Origin: Caldilineaceae bacterium
GTDB taxonomy: Bacteria > Chloroflexota > Anaerolineae > Caldilineales > Caldilineaceae
Assembly (NCBI GenBank): GCA_022821545.1
Contig: JAJEDJ010000034.1
Location: forward strand, 1 to 64,000
DNA: 64,000 nt
Direction of reading: 5' to 3'
Of the stretch, positions 25,799-34,363 are shown piece by piece (the stretch's first letter is position 1; every line of letters starts with the position of its first letter). Made by a program: the position numbers and the translations under genes. The notes beneath the pieces were generated by a model. That model worked only from the letters and a program-made list of their open reading frames with translations, did not search any database and was not told the origin of the DNA.

Positions 25799-26695
25799 AT
25801 GGTCGCTGACAGCCAGCAGGTCCAGTCCCAATTTGCGCAAGACCATGCCAGGCGGCTCATGGCCAGGCGTGTGCGAAACCTCATCCGCAGCGTGCTCATC
25901 CATGCCAGCCTGATCCCCGCGGCCTTTGTCTTCACCTTGCCCTTCCTTTGGATGCTGTCTACGTCGCTCAAACCCGACGTCCAGTTCTACGCCTACCCGC
26001 CTGTCGTCATCCCCTACCCGTTCCAGTGGTCGAACTACCCTGATGCAGTAAAGTTCATCACCTTCTTCCTCTATCTTCGCAATACGCTCACAATTGCCGT
26101 ACTTGCGACAATTGGCGTGCTGATCTCTTCCTCTCTGGTAGCCTACAGCCTCGCTCGCATTCCCTGGCGCGGACGAAACTTCCTCTTCATCCTCACGATA
26201 GCGACGCTGATGCTGCCCTTCCAAGTTACAATGATTCCTCTGTTTATCGTCTTCAAGAATCTCGGCTGGGTGAACTCCTGGTTGCCCCTGATCGTTCCGC
26301 ACTGGTTCGGTGGTGCGCTGTACATCTTCTTGCTCCGTCAGTTCTTCATGACAATTCCGATGGAACTGTCGGAAGCGGCCCGTATCGACGGCGCCAACGA
26401 GTTGAAGATCTACTATTCGATACTCCTGCCGCTGTCCAAACCCGCGCTCGCGACCGTCGCCATCTTTGAGTTCATCGCCCGCTGGCGCGACTACATTGGG
26501 CCCCTTATCTATCTTAGCGATCAGGAACAGTACACTTTGTCGCTGGGAATCTACGAGTATCAGACCCAGTATGGAGCCGAGTGGGGCCTGCTCATGGCGG
26601 CGTCCGTGCTGATCACACTGCCGATTATTCTCCTCTTTTTCTTCTTGCAGAAGACCTTTGTGCAAGGCATCGCCTTGACCGGAATCAAAGGCTAG
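25799..26695 (+). CDS. Sugar ABC transporter permease (MalG type), cassette B
   Basis: A 298-residue permease with six helices and the EAA loop MELSEAARIDGANELKIYY. The C-terminus KTFVQGIALTGIKG is the MalG-type ending. ATG 25799 is chosen because AGGAGG at 25782-25787 sits 11 bp upstream; an in-frame ATG at 25778 overlaps the preceding gene and has no such site. Second half of the cassette B pore. Confidence 0.92.
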   Translation: MVADSQQVQSQFAQDHARRLMARRVRNLIRSVLIHASLIPAAFVFTLPFLWMLSTSLKPDVQFYAYPPVVIPYPFQWSNYPDAVKFITFFLYLRNTLTIAVLATIGVLISSSLVAYSLARIPWRGRNFLFILTIATLMLPFQVTMIPLFIVFKNLGWVNSWLPLIVPHWFGGALYIFLLRQFFMTIPMELSEAARIDGANELKIYYSILLPLSKPALATVAIFEFIARWRDYIGPLIYLSDQEQYTLSLGIYEYQTQYGAEWGLLMAASVLITLPIILLFFFLQKTFVQGIALTGIKG

Positions 26696-26753
26696 ATCTT
26701 CTCCCCCTCACACTATCCGCACGCAGAGTTATTGACGCAGTGAGGACATAAGA

Positions 26754-28043
26754 ATGCCCATACGGCTGGCACTGATCGGATGCGGCAGGATTTCCCGTCG
26801 CCACGTCCTGGCGATGAAGGACCTGCAGGAACGCGGAAGAGGCGATTTTGTCGTGACCGCCGTATGCGATGCCAACCCACAGGCGGCATCGGAACGCGCC
26901 GACATGTTCGAGGAGCTCCTGGGCCGGCGCCCTGTTGTCTACGGCACGCATGAGGAGCTTCTCGCCAGCGCGCGGGTCGACGCGGCCGACCTGTGTTTGC
27001 CGCACGGTTTCCATCACGGAATCGCTGTGGACTGTATGGAGGCCGGCCTCCACGTTCTCTGCGAAAAGCCCCTCGGCATCACGATCAAGGCCTGCCGCAC
27101 GATGATCGAGGCGGCTGAGCGGACCGGACGCGTTCTGTCCACCGCCGCGCCTCACCGCCGCCAGCCGGGTCAGCGCACCGTCAAATGGGTCTTCGATGAG
27201 TCCGGTCTGATCGGTCGGCCCCTGAGCTTCTTTCATCAGTATCGGTCCTCTGCCGTTCTCCCTGCCGCAGCGGGACAGGCGGACGCCCGGCCGAACCCTT
27301 CGCAACTCTGGGGCCCGCAGGCCGGGGATTCAGGCGGACCCCTCCCGGAGCACAAACGATGGCGCCGCGACAGGCTGATGTCCGGTGGGGGCCCGGTGCT
27401 CGACAGCGGTTTCCACTACTGCGACTCGCTGCGCTACTTCTTTGGTGAAGTCGAGACAGTTTACGCCGTCCTGCAGTCAGTGAAATCGGGAATGCCGCAA
27501 CGCTTCGGTGACGCGCCGGAGGATACTGTATTCGTTACCTTAACCTTCAAGAACGGGGTCACCGGCAGCTGGGCTTGGAGCCTGGCCGCCCCCGGCGAAG
27601 AGGCCTATGACGTGACCTTCTACGGGAGCCGCGGCTCACTTCGAGACACGACCGCGGCCCCATTTTCAATCTTTCACCTGTTCCAGCGCACGCCCGAAAA
27701 GCTGGAAACGGCGCGCCTGGAGAGTTCCGACGGATCAGTCTACAATATGAAGCAGTTGGAAGCGATGCACAGGGCGTCGCTGTCGGAGGAGGAAGAGGAG
27801 TTCCTGTACCCGGGCGGCGCAACGGACGGGTTTGCCATCGAGATCTGGGAGTTTCTGGAGGTCCTGCGCGGCAACAGGGAGGCGCCGGAAATCGACGGCC
27901 GCGAAGGTATGCGCTCGCTGGCGCTGGGCGACGCCATCTATGAATCGGGCCTCACCGGCGACGTTGTGCTTGTTGACGACGTCCTCGATGGTTCTCGCTC
28001 TGTATTTCAAGACCCGATCGACGATCATTGGGGACTGTCGTAG
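26754..28043 (+). CDS. Gfo/Idh/MocA family oxidoreductase
   Basis: A 429-residue NAD(P)-dependent sugar or inositol dehydrogenase-type protein. The Rossmann motif LALIGCGRISRRH is at the N-terminus, with the hallmark HVLCEKPLGITI near residue 100 and LDSGFHYCDSLRYFFGEVE in the C-terminal alpha/beta domain. Such enzymes oxidise or reduce sugar hydroxyls. In cassette B it would act on the imported sugar. It lies 58 bp after the permease gene and 33 bp before PhyH. Confidence 0.93.
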   Translation: MPIRLALIGCGRISRRHVLAMKDLQERGRGDFVVTAVCDANPQAASERADMFEELLGRRPVVYGTHEELLASARVDAADLCLPHGFHHGIAVDCMEAGLHVLCEKPLGITIKACRTMIEAAERTGRVLSTAAPHRRQPGQRTVKWVFDESGLIGRPLSFFHQYRSSAVLPAAAGQADARPNPSQLWGPQAGDSGGPLPEHKRWRRDRLMSGGGPVLDSGFHYCDSLRYFFGEVETVYAVLQSVKSGMPQRFGDAPEDTVFVTLTFKNGVTGSWAWSLAAPGEEAYDVTFYGSRGSLRDTTAAPFSIFHLFQRTPEKLETARLESSDGSVYNMKQLEAMHRASLSEEEEEFLYPGGATDGFAIEIWEFLEVLRGNREAPEIDGREGMRSLALGDAIYESGLTGDVVLVDDVLDGSRSVFQDPIDDHWGLS

Positions 28044-28076
28044 CTGGGATTGGGCAAGACGGACAGGAGGGAATTC

Positions 28077-29015
28077 ATGTCAATCGGTATGAGTCGACGG
28101 CAACGAGCGGATTTTGACGAAAACGGGTTCATTATTCTTGAGGATTTCCTGGCAAATGCTGAGCTGGACAGGCTGCTGGCGGCAATCGATGAAGTCGCAG
28201 AGGAGGTGAGAGAGGTCCAGGGACTGGGGCCTGAGGATCCGTTCGCCGTGCGCAATGCGCTTTCACATCATGATGCCTTCCTGGACCTGATCGATCACCC
28301 GCGCATGCTCCCGCTGGTGGTGGACGCCATCGGCTGGAACATCCAAATCCGCACCACCCATCTGGACTACCGGCCCCCCTACCCCGAAGACCTCCAACCC
28401 GGCACACTCGGTGTCGGAGACGGCGCCGACCAGGAGATCGGCTACCGAAACCTCTCCTGGCACCCCGATCTCGCCAGCGACTCCCTCTTCATGGGTCCCT
28501 CGCTTGACGGGCGCCTGCCGTTCATGGAGATCAAGGTTTTCTATGTACTTTCGGACTTGAGCGAATCGCAAAGCGGAAACCTCTGGATGGTTCCGGGCAG
28601 CCATCTCCGTTCGCCGAACGAGCTGCGGCAGAATGGCAGGCAGGTTGATCCCAACGAGGCCATGGAACTGCGCCTGAAACCTGGCGCAGCCGTCGTGTGG
28701 CGGACGGCTGTCTGGCACTGCGTCGGCCCCAATCTCTCTCAACGGACTCGCAAGATTATGCACGTTGGCTACCACTACCGCTGGCTGCGCCCTACCGACT
28801 ACGTCAGCCAGGACCAGGCTCTCATCGAGCGGAGTACACCGATACGCAGACAGCTGTTGGGGGCGCTGGCCAGCGGCGGCGATCCCCTGGGCGCTGACTC
28901 GGCTTTCCATCCCTCTTCGCAGTACTGGCTGACGAAGAATGAGGACGATGTGCCGCTGCGTGCCTGGGCCGAGGCTCGCGGCGTCGGCCGCGAAGGTCAC
29001 TTTACCGCCCTCTGA
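28077..29015 (+). CDS. Phytanoyl-CoA dioxygenase (PhyH) family protein, cassette B
   Basis: A 312-residue Fe(II)/2-oxoglutarate oxygenase. Iron ligands: SWHPDLASD (His129, Asp131) and VWHCVGPNL (His214), with Arg224 as the likely 2-oxoglutarate contact. The core SGNLWMVPGSHLRSP is typical. ATG 28077 is preceded by ACAGGAGGG; a start at 28050 is less likely. It follows the Gfo/Idh gene directly, so both probably modify the same imported compound. Confidence 0.92.
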   Translation: MSIGMSRRQRADFDENGFIILEDFLANAELDRLLAAIDEVAEEVREVQGLGPEDPFAVRNALSHHDAFLDLIDHPRMLPLVVDAIGWNIQIRTTHLDYRPPYPEDLQPGTLGVGDGADQEIGYRNLSWHPDLASDSLFMGPSLDGRLPFMEIKVFYVLSDLSESQSGNLWMVPGSHLRSPNELRQNGRQVDPNEAMELRLKPGAAVVWRTAVWHCVGPNLSQRTRKIMHVGYHYRWLRPTDYVSQDQALIERSTPIRRQLLGALASGGDPLGADSAFHPSSQYWLTKNEDDVPLRAWAEARGVGREGHFTAL

Positions 29016-29094
29016 CAGGCAATTGGCCTTGGAAAACGACTGGACCAGGAGAGCCTGATTGATCTGAAGAATGGCAAACGCAATAGTCTGCACC

Positions 29095-29120
29095 GCTCTG
29101 GCCAGTAGCTCTGGCCAGTA
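29095..29120. repeat. 13-bp tandem duplication
   Basis: GCTCTGGCCAGTA occurs twice in direct succession (29095, 29108), followed by a decayed third start. It is 25 bp upstream of the small membrane protein gene at 29145. Confidence 0.87.
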
Positions 29121-29144
29121 GCGCTGTAGGGAGGATATGAAGTC

Positions 29145-29507
29145 ATGGGAAAGTTGATCCAGCCTGTAATTTACAACATTATCACGATAGCCGCCTTGTT
29201 GACTGCCCTGGTCCAACTGTTGATAGTCGCGCCAGGCCGCACGACGCCAACAACGACCGAGGCAGTTCAGCTTCTTGTCGAGCTTGCCCAGGACACCGAC
29301 GCCGTGGACGAGTCCTTGAGCGTGCGCCTGGCGAATGATCTGGATCGGCGCCGGTTGTTCAACATCAGCATGACAGTCACGATGGGCATCGCAATTGTGG
29401 CCAATGTCATCGCGAACTATCTTGCCCGCGGGAGACACAGCAGAAACCTTGACAGGATTCGCCGGCTGGAGGCGGAACTGCAGGGATTGCAAGCAAGGAG
29501 GTCCTAA
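29145..29507 (+). CDS. Small two-helix membrane protein with C-terminal coil, paralogue 1
   Basis: A 120-residue protein of unknown family. Helix 1 is at about residues 10-28, helix 2 at about 73-93. The 45-residue loop between them contains DESLSVRLAND. Just after helix 2 comes RGRH, then a charged coil (RIRRLEAELQGLQ). It is clearly homologous to the next gene: both share GKL/GRL-x-QPV at the start, LSVRLA in the loop, and ANV-x-ANY-x-x-RGRH at the end of helix 2. Start at ATG 29145 behind GGGAGG. With the coil inside, both termini would face the cytoplasm. Function unknown. Confidence 0.75.
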   Translation: MGKLIQPVIYNIITIAALLTALVQLLIVAPGRTTPTTTEAVQLLVELAQDTDAVDESLSVRLANDLDRRRLFNISMTVTMGIAIVANVIANYLARGRHSRNLDRIRRLEAELQGLQARRS

Positions 29508-29508
29508 A

Positions 29509-29859
29509 GTGGAGGGCAGACTTTTTCAACCCGTACTGTTCAACCTGGTTACGATTGTGGCGATGATGGTCTCACTCTTCCTGCTCGTTACCGTATCGCA
29601 AAATACCGCAACCGATGAGGTCGTCGAACTGTTTGAAGCGCTTTCCGATGAAGGCGGGATAGAGGATGAAACGCTGAGCGTGCGTCTCGCTGCCGAGCAG
29701 GACGAGCGCCTGCGCTTAGCCAACTATGTCTTGGTGACGCTGATGATCGCTATCTTTGCCAACGTTGTCGCAAACTATTTCGGCAGAGGAAGGCACTTTG
29801 AAAATACCGCAAGGATTCGTGAACTGGAGGCCGAGATACGCGGAATACGAGGGAGTTAG
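29509..29859 (+). CDS. Small two-helix membrane protein with C-terminal coil, paralogue 2
   Basis: A 116-residue tandem paralogue of the preceding gene, starting at GTG 29509, 1 bp after its stop codon, behind AAGGAGG (29494-29501 region). The layout is the same: helix at about 9-27, loop with DETLSVRLAAEQ, second helix at about 70-90, then GRGRHF and a coil (RIRELEAEIRGI). The loops differ most and the membrane and juxtamembrane parts least, which suggests a heteromeric pair. I know no family for these and claim no function. Confidence 0.75.
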   Translation: MEGRLFQPVLFNLVTIVAMMVSLFLLVTVSQNTATDEVVELFEALSDEGGIEDETLSVRLAAEQDERLRLANYVLVTLMIAIFANVVANYFGRGRHFENTARIRELEAEIRGIRGS

Positions 29860-30006
29860 CGCTTTCGGCCTGCTTGCTCACGACCTGCTCCCTTGAATTC
29901 ACTCACGCCATTGGCTCTACTGCAACCAACAAAATCTCGGCCCTGCCTTCCTGCAAATAGGTAGGCTTAGTGGCTACGAAGCGGTCAACTGAAACGGTTA
30001 CTTGAA

Positions 30007-31569
30007 ATGGCAGACATTTCAGACTTTCACTCGGTGAAGGCCCGCGTCTTCGCCGATTTGGGCCTCTATCAGCAGGTCTCAGGGCTCTACGACGGGCAGT
30101 GGCTCTCGGGCGAAGGCCGCCGCCGCGTTGCCGTCCATTCACCGATAAACGGCGAATGGCTGGCCGATGTCGCCGTAGGAGACGGGAAAGACTATGATCG
30201 GTTGATCGAACGGGCCTGGTCCTCCTTCGATGAGTGGTCCCAAGTGCCTGCGCCCAAGAGAGGCGAGGTCATACGGGCCATCGGCGACCGTCTGCGTGAG
30301 TATATTGAGAGCCTGGGCCTGCTGGTAACGCTGGAGGTGGGCAAGACGCCGGTCGAGGGCAAGGGCGAAGTGCAGGAGATGATCGACATAGCCGACTTTG
30401 CCGTCGGGCTCTCCCGGCAGTTGTACGGCATGACGATTGCCAGCGAGCGCCAACACCACCGCCTCTACGAGCAGTGGCATCCGCACGGCGTCGTCGGCGT
30501 CATCACCGCGTTCAACTTCCCCTGCGCGGTCTGGTCTTGGAACGCCTTCATCGCCTCGGTCATCGGCAACGTGGTCGTTTGGAAGCCGTCGCCTGACGCG
30601 GCCCTCACTGCGATTGCCGTAACCAATATCGTAAATGAGGTGCTTGACGAGCATGGCCTTCCCGCGCTGTTCTTCCTGGCGATCGATGGCGGCGGCGAAA
30701 TGGGGCGGCGCATGAGTTCGGACCGCAGGCTGCCGCTGCTCTCCTTTACGGGTTCGGTCAAAACCGGACGGGAGGTGGCGGTCAGGGTGGGCGAACGGCT
30801 GGGCCGCACGATCCTGGAGCTTGGCGGAAACAATGCCGCCATTGTCACGCCCGACGCCGACATGGAGATTGCGCTGCGCGGGGTCGCTTTTGGCGCGCTG
30901 GCGACGGCCGCTCAGCGCTGTACGACCACCCGGCGCCTCATCCTGCACGAGAGCCTGTTTGACAGCTTCCTTCCCCGCCTTGTTGAAGCCTACCGTACTG
31001 TTAGAGTGGGAAGCCCGTTGGATCCGGAGGTCCTCGTTGGCCCCCTGATCAGCGGACGAGCGGCTGAGAGCTACGCGGCTGCAATTCGGAGGGCGGAAGA
31101 ATGCGGCGGACGCGTGCTGGTCGGAAACGCTCAGTTGGAGCTGGCGGGACTCGAACGCGGGAACTACGTGGCGCCCACCCTGATCGAAGGGCTGCCGCCG
31201 GACTCCGATATCGTCGCTGAAGAGACCTTTGCGCCGATTCTCTACGTCCTTGGTTACTCGGATCTGGAGGAGGCCTTCGCCATCCACAACTGCGTGCCCC
31301 AGGGTCTGTCGTCCGCGATTTTCAGCAACAATCTGCGGGAGGTTGAAGCCTTTCTGAGCGTCGTGGGCAGCGACTGCGGGCTGGCCGGCGTCAACACAGG
31401 CACGGCCGGCGCGGAGATCGGCGGGGCGTTCGGCGGCGAGAAGGATACCGGCGGCGGAAGGGAGAGCGGGTCCGACGCCTGGAAAGCCTACGCCCGGCGC
31501 CAGACGGTTACTGTGAACTACGGCGCTGAGCTTCCTCTTGCCCAGGGGGTCACGTTCGACGTCAACTAG
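30007..31569 (+). CDS. Aldehyde dehydrogenase, ALDH7 (antiquitin / alpha-aminoadipate semialdehyde) type
   Basis: A 520-residue NAD(P)+-dependent aldehyde dehydrogenase. The substrate channel and NAD-site motif EQWHPHGVVGVITAFNFPCA has Asn170, with Lys193 (VVWKPSP), Glu271 (LELGGNNA) and catalytic Cys305 (AQRCTTTRR). The ALDH7 signature NTGTAGAEIGGAFGGEKDTG is present near the C-terminus. In lysine catabolism this class oxidises alpha-aminoadipate semialdehyde / piperideine-6-carboxylate. No other lysine catabolic gene is present, so it may serve another aldehyde made in cassette B. It is separated from the small membrane proteins by a 147-bp gap. Confidence 0.92.
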   Translation: MADISDFHSVKARVFADLGLYQQVSGLYDGQWLSGEGRRRVAVHSPINGEWLADVAVGDGKDYDRLIERAWSSFDEWSQVPAPKRGEVIRAIGDRLREYIESLGLLVTLEVGKTPVEGKGEVQEMIDIADFAVGLSRQLYGMTIASERQHHRLYEQWHPHGVVGVITAFNFPCAVWSWNAFIASVIGNVVVWKPSPDAALTAIAVTNIVNEVLDEHGLPALFFLAIDGGGEMGRRMSSDRRLPLLSFTGSVKTGREVAVRVGERLGRTILELGGNNAAIVTPDADMEIALRGVAFGALATAAQRCTTTRRLILHESLFDSFLPRLVEAYRTVRVGSPLDPEVLVGPLISGRAAESYAAAIRRAEECGGRVLVGNAQLELAGLERGNYVAPTLIEGLPPDSDIVAEETFAPILYVLGYSDLEEAFAIHNCVPQGLSSAIFSNNLREVEAFLSVVGSDCGLAGVNTGTAGAEIGGAFGGEKDTGGGRESGSDAWKAYARRQTVTVNYGAELPLAQGVTFDVN

Positions 31570-31596
31570 GGAGACAGGCCGTATAGTGCTTCCCGG

Positions 31597-32613
31597 CTAG
31601 TTGCCCGCGGGGTACCTTCGACCTTGGGCTACGGCATGGATGCGTTCCACCGGACCCCCCAGGGGAACAAGGATGGCGGCGAACGTTGTGACCCCGCCTG
31701 CTGCGATTACATTGTTCTCAGGCGCGACCGTGCGCGCCGCAATGATCCGGTCCAGGGAGTCGTATGCCGTCAGGATGACCTGCACCTCCATCGACTCGTC
31801 CTGGCCGACGTTGCGCACTGTGCCTGTGACGCTGTATGAACTGTGAAGCTCTCCTTCGAAGGTCAGCTCCTCTACAACCAGGTCCCTGTAGTAACCCCCT
31901 TCATACGCCGGTACGCCGCTGAGCGGGAAGATCTGGTAGCTTGCGAACTCTTTGGGCGCCTTTTCAAAGAGGATTGCGAACGGCGCCACGCCGCCCGGCT
32001 CGACAAGGTTCAACAGAACGAAGCCCCGTTCCTCCGCCAGGACATTCTGGTCGGCGTCCAGGAGCTTAACGCCGATCTGCACCTGCTCCAGCGTGAATGC
32101 GCTGCTGTTTTCTACTTCTCCCAAGACCCAGAGTCCGCCTAGAGGCGTGAAGCTGAAGTGGATCTTCTGATGAGCGAAAGGAGCCGGAGTCGGCGTTGGT
32201 CTGGCGCCTGCCGCTCCTACATCGTCTGCAACCGGGAACGGAATCACCAGCTGCTGGCCCTGCTGCAGCGTGCGCGGGTCCAGAATGTTGTTTTCCTCTT
32301 GCAAAGCTGCAACGGTTACCCCGTACTGTTCGGCGATGCCTGCCAGCGTGTCGCCTGGCGCCACCAGGTAGATGGTCGGTTCCGGGGTCGCCGTCATCGT
32401 CGCCGTTGGGGGAGGCGTAAAGGGGGCCGGTGTCGCAGTGGGGACCGGCGTCGGAGTGGAGGGAGGCGAGAAGGTTCCGACAGGCTCAGGCACAGGGGTG
32501 GAAGTTGGGATCAGGGTGATGACTTGCCCGCACCCCGACAGGAAAAACAGCCCCGCAACTGCTCCAACGGCAAACACGGTTACTTTTCTCGCTACCGTCG
32601 AAAGATGTTTCAT
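31597..32613 (-). CDS. LysM-domain lipoprotein
   Basis: A 338-residue exported lipoprotein. The signal peptide ends in a lipobox LSGC (Cys28). A Pro/Thr-rich tether (about 33-80) follows, then one LysM peptidoglycan-binding domain (about 81-126; YLVAPGDTLAGIAEQYGVT to GQQLVIP). The C-terminal 200 residues contain two FxxLGGL/VxGxVxN-like stretches, with WVLGEVENSSAFTLEQVQIGV and SVTGTVRNVGQDESMEVQ resembling FxLYD-type beta domains. Likely role: a cell-wall-attached protein of unknown binding function. It is divergent from the phosphoesterase gene. Confidence 0.88.
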   Translation of the reverse strand: MKHLSTVARKVTVFAVGAVAGLFFLSGCGQVITLIPTSTPVPEPVGTFSPPSTPTPVPTATPAPFTPPPTATMTATPEPTIYLVAPGDTLAGIAEQYGVTVAALQEENNILDPRTLQQGQQLVIPFPVADDVGAAGARPTPTPAPFAHQKIHFSFTPLGGLWVLGEVENSSAFTLEQVQIGVKLLDADQNVLAEERGFVLLNLVEPGGVAPFAILFEKAPKEFASYQIFPLSGVPAYEGGYYRDLVVEELTFEGELHSSYSVTGTVRNVGQDESMEVQVILTAYDSLDRIIAARTVAPENNVIAAGGVTTFAAILVPLGGPVERIHAVAQGRRYPAGN

Positions 32614-32681
32614 TCGTATTGGCGCCTGTGTTTAAGCAGGCAGTATATCACATCCCCTATTCATTGCCGACACGATTCCGG

Positions 32682-32703
32682 TCGGATATACTTCGGATAT
32701 ACA
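32682..32703. repeat. 11-bp tandem duplication
   Basis: TCGGATATACT is followed at once by TCGGATATACA (10 of 11 identical) in the divergent gap between the LysM lipoprotein and phosphoesterase genes. The TATAC core could also act as a -10-like element. Confidence 0.8.
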
Positions 32704-32756
32704 ACTGCAACGTCTGCGAAAACGCTGCAATTCAGGACCGAAATGGGGGAGTAGGG

Positions 32757-33266
32757 ATGAGAGTTGCGATTCTTTCGGATAGCCACGATAACATCTGGAA
32801 TCTCGAGAAGGCGCTTGCCGCCGTGTCTTCGGAGGGCTGCGACATTATATTGCACTGCGGCGACCTGGTAGCCCCCTTCATCGTCGCCCAAATTGCACAG
32901 GCGTTTGACGGACCCGTCCACATAATCGAAGGCAACAACGACGGCGACGGCAGACTTCAGCAACAGGTCGCCTCCGGATTCCCGCAGGTAACGCTCCACG
33001 GGCCTTACGCCGAACTTGAGCTGGGCGGGCGCCAAGTTGCCCTGATCCACTATCCGGAGCCGGCGCGGCGCATCGCGCAGTGCGGCCTGTTCGACTTGGT
33101 CTGCTATGGCCACGACCACCAACACCACCATGAGCGGATCGGCGACTGCCTTTTGGTCAATCCGGGAGAGCTGATGGGCCGCTACGGCAACCCGAGTTGG
33201 GGGATATACGACTGCGCCGGTCATCGCTACTCCTTGCAGGAAATCCGGACCTCCCGCGCCGGCTGA
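32757..33266 (+). CDS. YfcE/MJ0936-type metallophosphoesterase
   Basis: A 169-residue calcineurin-like phosphodiesterase of the YfcE family. All metal motifs are seen: SDSHDN (Asp8, His10), HCGDLV (Asp36), GNND (Asn60), IHYP (His98) and YGHDHQHHH (His119, His121). Family enzymes hydrolyse phosphodiesters in a Mn2+-dependent way; the natural substrate is usually unknown. ATG 32757 lies close behind GGGGGAGTAGGG. RNase Z follows 64 bp downstream on the same strand. Confidence 0.92.
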   Translation: MRVAILSDSHDNIWNLEKALAAVSSEGCDIILHCGDLVAPFIVAQIAQAFDGPVHIIEGNNDGDGRLQQQVASGFPQVTLHGPYAELELGGRQVALIHYPEPARRIAQCGLFDLVCYGHDHQHHHERIGDCLLVNPGELMGRYGNPSWGIYDCAGHRYSLQEIRTSRAG

Positions 33267-33330
33267 GCCCCGTTGTCAAGAGCGTCCGACTCCACTTTCC
33301 GCCCGAATCTTCTAACCGGGAGACAATCCC

Positions 33331-34290
33331 TTGTTTGAACTGGTCTTTCTGGGTACCTCGGCTTCGGCTCCTTCTGTTCACCGCGGCCTGTCCGCCGCCA
33401 TGGTGATGGTGCAGGAACACCGCTTCCTTATCGACTGCGGCGAAGGCACGCAGCGCCAGATTCTGCGCAGCGGGCTTGGCTTTCGTCGCCTGGACAAAAT
33501 ACTTCTCACCCACGGTCACCTAGACCACATTCTCGGACTCGGAGGGCTCGCCAGCACACTCGGTCACTGGGAGACGCTGGAGGAGTTGGACATATACGCC
33601 GGCAGGCCCGCGCTCGCCCGGGTCAACCGTCTGATGGAGGTCGTCTTTGGTGTTGGCAACGTTTCTCAGGCGGGCGTCAGTCTGAACCTGATCGATCCGG
33701 GAACGCTGTTTGAGGGGAAGGCCTTTGCCCTCTCGGCCTTTTCCGTGCCCCATCGCGGCAGCGGCTGCTACGGCTTTACGTTCGAGGAGGAGACGCGGTC
33801 TCCGTTCGACAACGCGAAGGCAGAGGCCCTGGGCGTACCTGCCGGGCCCGAGCGGCGCGAGTTGGTGTCGGGGCGGCCGGTCGTCCTGCCGGACGGGCGC
33901 ACCGTTCAACCGCAAGAGGTCTTGGGTGAACCGCAGAAGGGTGCGAAGCTCTGTTTTGTCGGTGACGTCAGTCGCACCGGGCCGCTGCACAAGATAGTTG
34001 CCGGGGCGGATCTGCTGGCTATCGAAGCGACGTACCTTGAAGAGGAACGTGAACTGGCGAAGAGCCACGGCCACATTACAGCGCGCGCCGCGGCTCGGCT
34101 GGCGCTGAAGGCCGGTGTCAAGCAGTTGGTACTCCACCACATAAGCCGCCGCTACCACGCCAGGCAGATTCTGGAAGAGGCCCGGGCCGTCTTTCCCAAA
34201 ACCGAAGTCGCCGGCGATCTCGATCTCTTCAGGGTCCGCAGGGGCAAGCCGGTCGAATTTCAGGCCGGGCCCAGGTACGTGGTTCGCTGA
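33331..34290 (+). CDS. rnz: Ribonuclease Z (tRNA 3'-processing endonuclease)
   Basis: A 319-residue metallo-beta-lactamase-fold RNase Z, which trims tRNA precursors lacking an encoded CCA. The zinc motif [11 protein letters not shown] (His61, His63, Asp65, His66) is intact. [17 protein letters not shown] is the usual start, and [11 protein letters not shown] plus [17 protein letters not shown] continue the pattern. Start is TTG 33331 behind CGGGAGA. This fits the tRNA-Leu at 42582, which has no encoded CCA directly after the discriminator. Confidence 0.95.
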   Translation: MFELVFLGTSASAPSVHRGLSAAMVMVQEHRFLIDCGEGTQRQILRSGLGFRRLDKILLTHGHLDHILGLGGLASTLGHWETLEELDIYAGRPALARVNRLMEVVFGVGNVSQAGVSLNLIDPGTLFEGKAFALSAFSVPHRGSGCYGFTFEEETRSPFDNAKAEALGVPAGPERRELVSGRPVVLPDGRTVQPQEVLGEPQKGAKLCFVGDVSRTGPLHKIVAGADLLAIEATYLEEERELAKSHGHITARAAARLALKAGVKQLVLHHISRRYHARQILEEARAVFPKTEVAGDLDLFRVRRGKPVEFQAGPRYVVR

Positions 34291-34363
34291 TGGGCCTGTT
34301 GCGGCAGGTCAGGCCGGGGCTGTCGCGTTTCACCCTGGCCGCTTTTCTGCGCCGGATCCCGGG

